The notes beneath the pieces were generated by a model. The model was given only the letters and a program-made list of their open reading frames with translations, was not told where the DNA came from and searched no databases. A stretch of DNA of 64,000 nucleotides from DASQHW01 sp038238245. Its GTDB lineage: Bacteria; Actinomycetota; Acidimicrobiia; IMCC26256; PALSA-610. Shown here piece by piece: positions 60,405-64,000 of the stretch (position 1 is its first letter; every line of letters starts with the position of its first letter). The stretch spans positions 1 through 64,000 of the forward strand of contig JBBRXX010000014.1 in the NCBI GenBank assembly GCA_038238245.1, given 5' to 3'. The translations under genes were made by a program, and so were the position numbers.

Positions 60405-61904
60405 GTGGAGACCAATCGCGGAGCGCCGACGCCTCCGATCGCGTTCGCCGGCGGCGAGATCGGTGACCGGCTGACCGGCCAGCGGATCGAGGTCGACGAG
60501 GCGTTGCGGTCGCGGCTGGTCGCGACCGGCGCCGAGCTGATCGACACGCCCGCCATCGTCGCGGAGGCAAGTCGCGACTGGTGGCCGCTCGCGATGATCT
60601 GGGCGCTCGACGGGCAGGTGGCCGCCCGCGCGTCGGTCGTCGTGCGTCCGGCCGACGTCGCACAGGTGCAGGACGTGTTGCGCGCCTGCAACGACGCCCG
60701 TGTTCCCGTGACCGCGGCCGCAGGCCGGAGCGGGGTCTGTGGTGCAAGCGTTCCGGCGTTCGGGGGCGTGCTGCTCGATCTCACCGAGCTCTGCGACATC
60801 GTGCACGTCGACGACACCTCGCTGCTCGTCGACGTCCTGCCGGGCACGTTCGGCGACGTGTTCGAGGACGTGCTGCGCGCGGAGCACGGCCTCACCTGCG
60901 GGCACTGGCCGCAGTCGATAGCGCTGTCCACGGTCGGTGGCTGGCTCGCGTGCCGTGGTGCCGGCCAGTACTCCACGCGCTACGGCAAGATCGAGGACAT
61001 CGTCCAAGGGCTCGACGTCGTGCTCGCCGACGGCACGCTCGTGCACACCGGTGGCGCACCGCGGGCGGCGGTCGGGCCCGACCTCACCCAGCTGTTCGTC
61101 GGATCCGAAGGCACCCTCGGGATCATCGTCGGCGCCCGCTTGCGCGCGCACCGCGTGCCGGACGCCGAGATGCGGGGCGCATACGGGTTCACGTCGTTCA
61201 TCGGCGCACTCGTGGCCATGCGCCGCATCGTGCAACGGGGCGCGACCCCGGCCGTGCTGCGCCTGTACGACCCGATCGAAGGTGACCGCAACTACCAAAC
61301 GGGTGATGCCAACGTGCTGTTGGTGCTCGACGAGGGTGACGCCCACGTCGTCGAGGCCACGCGGCGCATCGTGGACGAGGAGACCGCGCGGGCACAGGCC
61401 GAACCGCTCGACATTGCGCTCGTCGGTCAATGGCTCGGCCACCGCAACGACGTCTCCGCGCTCGAGGCGCTGATCTCCCGCGGTCTCGTCGTCGACACGA
61501 TGGAGGTCTCGGGGTCGTGGCGCGCGTTACCCGACATGTACGCGCGCGCGACTGAAGCGATCCGCGGTGTCGAGCACACGCTCGTAGCGTCCGCGCACCA
61601 GAGTCATTCGTACCTCGACGGCGGCTGTCTCTACTTCACGTTCGCGGGGAAGCCTCCCGAAGACGCGCGCGACGCGTATTACCGCGCCGTGTGGGACGCC
61701 GGTCAGCGCGCCGTGTTCGAGGCGGGCGGCGCCTTGTCCCATCACCACGGGGTCGGCCTCAACCGCGCCCGCTTCGTGCCCGAGGCGCTCGGCGCCGGTT
61801 TCGACGTCCTGCAGTCGGTCAAGGGCGTGCTCGACCCGAACGGTGTGCTCAATCCCGGCAAGCTCGGCTTGCGCAGTCCGTTCGGCGCGGTGCCGTGGCC
61901 GTGA
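60405..61904 (+). CDS. Alkyl-DHAP synthase-like FAD-binding oxidoreductase
   Basis: 499 residues of the VAO/PCMH family. The FAD domain has VTAAAGRSGVCGASVPAFGG, DLTELCDIVHVDDTS, CGHWPQSIALSTVGGWLACRG (parts), and GKIEDIVQGLDVVLADGT. The C-terminus has LSHHHGVGLNRARF, the His motif of alkyldihydroxyacetonephosphate synthase, and a VLDPNGVLNPGKLG ending typical of D-lactate-type enzymes. Either reaction is possible: ether-lipid synthesis from acyl-DHAP or a 2-hydroxyacid oxidation. It overlaps the kinase gene by 4 nt. Confidence 0.88.
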   Translation: METNRGAPTPPIAFAGGEIGDRLTGQRIEVDEALRSRLVATGAELIDTPAIVAEASRDWWPLAMIWALDGQVAARASVVVRPADVAQVQDVLRACNDARVPVTAAAGRSGVCGASVPAFGGVLLDLTELCDIVHVDDTSLLVDVLPGTFGDVFEDVLRAEHGLTCGHWPQSIALSTVGGWLACRGAGQYSTRYGKIEDIVQGLDVVLADGTLVHTGGAPRAAVGPDLTQLFVGSEGTLGIIVGARLRAHRVPDAEMRGAYGFTSFIGALVAMRRIVQRGATPAVLRLYDPIEGDRNYQTGDANVLLVLDEGDAHVVEATRRIVDEETARAQAEPLDIALVGQWLGHRNDVSALEALISRGLVVDTMEVSGSWRALPDMYARATEAIRGVEHTLVASAHQSHSYLDGGCLYFTFAGKPPEDARDAYYRAVWDAGQRAVFEAGGALSHHHGVGLNRARFVPEALGAGFDVLQSVKGVLDPNGVLNPGKLGLRSPFGAVPWP

Positions 61905-63364
61905 GCCGAGCGCGAAATCACGTGCTCGTCGTCGACGTCGGCACGAGCAGTGTGCGCGCGTGTGTGTTCGACGCGTCCGGCGCGGAGATCGCCGCATCCA
62001 CGCGGGAGCTGCTGCCGGACTCCCCCGCCGACGGGCTCGTGGAGTTCGACGCTCGCGTCCTGGCCGAGACCTGTCTCGATCTCGCCCGCAACGCGCTCGC
62101 CGACGCGGGGCCGGTCGACGGGATCGGGATCTCGAACCAGCGTGGCTCCACGATCGTGTGGGATCGCGCGACCGGCGAGCCCGTCGGGCCGGGCATCGGC
62201 TGGCAGGACCTGCGGACGGTCGGCGCGTGCCTCGGGCTACGCACGCAAGGGTTGCGGGTCGGCCCGAACGAGTCGGCGACCAAGCTGCAATGGCTCCTCG
62301 ATCAACTCCCGGACCGGGCACGCGCGCGCGACCTCTGCTTCGGCACGGTCGACACGTGGGTCGCGTGGACGTTGTCCGAAGGAGCAGTCTTCGTCACCGA
62401 CGCGACCAACGCGGCCATCACGGGCATGCAGGTGATCGACAACCCCTCGTCCTGGGACGCGCGCACGCTGGCGTTGCTCGACGTCCCGGCCGAGATGCTG
62501 CCTCCGATCGTCGACTCGTCCGGAGTCGTCGGCGAGGCACGCGCACTCCCCGGCGCGCCTCCGATCGCCGCGTTGCTCGGCGACCAGCAGGCGTCGCTGG
62601 TCGGGCAGGGCTGCGTCCATCCCGGCGATGCCAAGATCACCTTCGGTACCGGCGGCATGCTCGACGTCGTGCTGGGACCCGACGCACCGACCAGCGGCCG
62701 GCGCGGAAAGGCGGGCACGTTCCCGATCGTGGCGTGGCGCCACCGGGGCCGGATCACCTGGGGCGTCGAGGCGGTCATGCTCGCGGCGGGCACCAACGTC
62801 CAATGGCTGCGCGACGACCTCGGCATCATCGCGACCTCCACCGAATCCCACGACATCGCCGCGCAGTGCGAAGACACGGGCGGCGTCGTGTACGTGCCGG
62901 CGCAGCTCGGGATCGGAACGCCACTGTGGGATTACGGCGCGCGGGGCGCGCTGTTCGGGCTCACGCGCGGCTCCGGTCGAGCCGAGGTCGTGCGCGCGGT
63001 GCTCGAAGGGATCGCGCACCGCGGCGCCGACCTCGTCGACGCGGCGGAGTCCGACAGTGGCATCGCCATCCCGGCAGTGCGCGTCGACGGCGGGATGACC
63101 GACAACCCCACGTTCGTGCAGGCCCTCGCGAATGCCACACAACGTCCGGTCGAGATCTCTCCCGTACGCGAGGCCACCGCGCGCGGCGCCGCCCTCATGG
63201 CCGGTCTCGCACTCGGGCATCACGGCGACGTCGACGATCTCGCGTCGACGTGGTCGCCTCGGGCGAGGGTGGAGCCGGCGCGCGTGCTCGATCGCGACCG
63301 CTGGCGCGACGCGCTGCGCCGGGCGGGAGGTTGGATTCCCGAGCTCTCAGGAATCGATCTCTGA
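61901..63364 (+). CDS. glpK: FGGY-family glycerol kinase
   Basis: 487 residues. VVDVGTSSVRACVFDASG (phosphate 1), GISNQRGSTIVWDRATG, catalytic Asp in FVTDATNAAITGMQ, KITFGTGGMLDVV (phosphate 2) and VRVDGGMTDNPTFVQALAN (adenosine). The QRGSTIVWD segment and the glpD neighbour favour glycerol; other polyols remain possible. GTG 61901 overlaps the previous stop. The 3' end overlaps the convergent gene by 18 bp. Confidence 0.9.
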   Translation: MSRARNHVLVVDVGTSSVRACVFDASGAEIAASTRELLPDSPADGLVEFDARVLAETCLDLARNALADAGPVDGIGISNQRGSTIVWDRATGEPVGPGIGWQDLRTVGACLGLRTQGLRVGPNESATKLQWLLDQLPDRARARDLCFGTVDTWVAWTLSEGAVFVTDATNAAITGMQVIDNPSSWDARTLALLDVPAEMLPPIVDSSGVVGEARALPGAPPIAALLGDQQASLVGQGCVHPGDAKITFGTGGMLDVVLGPDAPTSGRRGKAGTFPIVAWRHRGRITWGVEAVMLAAGTNVQWLRDDLGIIATSTESHDIAAQCEDTGGVVYVPAQLGIGTPLWDYGARGALFGLTRGSGRAEVVRAVLEGIAHRGADLVDAAESDSGIAIPAVRVDGGMTDNPTFVQALANATQRPVEISPVREATARGAALMAGLALGHHGDVDDLASTWSPRARVEPARVLDRDRWRDALRRAGGWIPELSGIDL

Positions 63365-63754
63365 CACCGCCGCGGCGGCGCGCTCGTCGGCGAGCGCACG
63401 TGCGGCCAGCGTGCCGGCGACGGCCGCGCCACCGCCGGCGAGCGCGACGAGCCGGGCGCGGACCGGAAGACCGCGCCCGGCGAGCGCGACCACAGCGTCG
63501 ACCGCGTCCGCCACCGCGCCCATGCCCACCCACTCGGCGTCCATCGTGTGCTCCTTGACGGTGGTGATCGCGCCGAGACCGAGCACCAGGTCGCGGATGC
63601 CGACGAGGCGGATCAGCGCCTTCGCCACCGGCTGGCCTCCCTGCTTGCCGAACAGCAGACGCCCGACCAGTCCCGGGAGCGCGAGCATGATCAGGCCGTT
63701 CACCGCGCGCCCCCGCGCCAGCAGCAACGCGTTCTGACGATGATCCAGGTCCAT
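63347..63754 (-). CDS. Small multi-pass membrane protein, DUF4267-like
   Basis: 135 residues with about four hydrophobic segments (NGLIMLALPGLVGRLLFG, IRLVGIRDLVLGLGAIT, AVADAVDAVVALAGRG, AGGGAAVAGTLAARAL). The RLVGIRDLVLGLG pattern is typical of DUF4267-type membrane proteins of unknown function. ATG 63754 is 7 nt from TAGGGT on the same strand. Convergent overlap of 18 bp with glpK. Confidence 0.75.
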   Translation of the reverse strand: MDLDHRQNALLLARGRAVNGLIMLALPGLVGRLLFGKQGGQPVAKALIRLVGIRDLVLGLGAITTVKEHTMDAEWVGMGAVADAVDAVVALAGRGLPVRARLVALAGGGAAVAGTLAARALADERAAAAVSEIDS

Positions 63755-63761
63755 CACATGC

Positions 63762-63767
63762 ACCCTA
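63762..63767 (-). promoter_or_regulatory. -10 box of the small membrane-protein gene
   Basis: TAGGGT on the minus strand, 7 nt before ATG 63754; it lies on the 3' end of the next gene (stop at 63765). Confidence 0.45.
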
Positions 63768-63971
63768 TAGCGACGTCCAGCGGAGCCCGTCCGGGGTGCG
63801 CACGAGCGCGCGTTCGGCGACGCCGGCAATGATCACACGCGCCTGCACGTCACCTGCGACCGGCGGCGGGAGCGTGCCGTCCTCGTAGAACTGACCGCGG
63901 GCTTCGATCGTCCAACGCCCGCGTCCGACCAGCACGTCACCATGCACGAGGCCTTCGTGGGTCGACTCCAC
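63765..63971 (-). CDS. Small hypothetical protein
   Basis: 68 residues, soluble, beta-rich (GDVLVGRGRWTIEARGQFYED, quoted in part as RGRWTIEARGQFYED; then VQARVIIAGVAERALVRTPDG). No family recognised. GTG 63971 has GGAG-rich sequence upstream, but the gene lies near the window edge and could begin further out. Confidence 0.6.
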   Translation of the reverse strand: MESTHEGLVHGDVLVGRGRWTIEARGQFYEDGTLPPPVAGDVQARVIIAGVAERALVRTPDGLRWTSL

Positions 63972-64000
63972 GCTCCGCTCCCCTCCGGTCGCTTCGCTGT

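Overview
The window is GC-rich, gene-dense DNA from a high-GC Gram-positive bacterium (Actinomycetota). The evidence is two WhiB-like proteins, a DivIVA-domain protein, a UPF0182 giant membrane protein, an F420-type luciferase-like oxidoreductase, an Eis-like acetyltransferase, a SenX3/RegX3-type phosphate sensor, a CHAD protein next to polyphosphate kinase, an ArsR/ArsC/CadI resistance locus of corynebacterial-mycobacterial type, and many leaderless GTG/ATG genes with a TANNNT box 6-9 nt upstream. An uncultured Acidimicrobiia-like lineage is my best guess; this is inference. No rRNA, tRNA, CRISPR array or prophage was seen.

Layout. 1-114 is the start of sufB. 243-9190 (mostly minus strand) holds the UPF0182 protein, a DivIVA fusion, a PDZ-Lon protease, a HEAT-repeat protein, an MreB homologue, a small membrane protein and MoaE. 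9297-17136 holds a catalytically degenerate HtrA-like protein, a two-domain siroheme decarboxylase-like protein, an SDR epimerase, a DUF2342 zincin-like protein, a 3-hydroxyacyl-CoA dehydrogenase, Eis and an MFS carrier. 17157-20997 is a polyphosphate and nucleotide-sanitising operon (ppk1, CHAD, NUDIX, SixA-like). 21049-25588 is an arsenic/metal locus (arsC, aquaglyceroporin, arsR, diverging from a cadI/arsI gene). It is split by a 2419-bp IS1595-family element (22659-25077) with 25-bp imperfect terminal inverted repeats and a perfect 8-bp target duplication. Removing the element restores a near-perfect operator palindrome, so it landed in the middle of the shared ArsR operator.

25653-32528 is the phosphate regulon: pstB-senX3-regX3 on the minus strand, diverging from phoU-pstS-pstC-pstA, with two PHO-box-like pairs of 11-bp repeats. 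32524-43924 holds a 14-bp tandem repeat, WhiB proteins, formimidoyltransferase, a macro-domain protein, MsrB, a degenerate receiver protein, a VWA/MoxR-type ATPase pair and two glycoside hydrolases. The second of these (GH2) has lost both catalytic glutamates. 44026-47547 is the sdhCAB operon, followed by transsulfuration (CBS and cystathionine gamma-synthase, 47570-50100) and xylose use (xylB, a lactonase, xylA, 50112-53619). The last 10 kb holds small enzymes, an acyl-CoA synthetase, a rhodanese, a BBE-type oxidase and a glycerol cluster (glpD, an alkyl-DHAP synthase-like gene, glpK).

The strongest candidates for something new are the IS insertion into the ars operator with its uncharacterised passenger genes, the GH2 and HtrA pseudoenzymes, the fused AhbA/AhbB-like protein, the DivIVA protein with a phage-capsid-like tail, and a 17-bp divergent promoter in which the two -10 boxes occupy almost the same bases.
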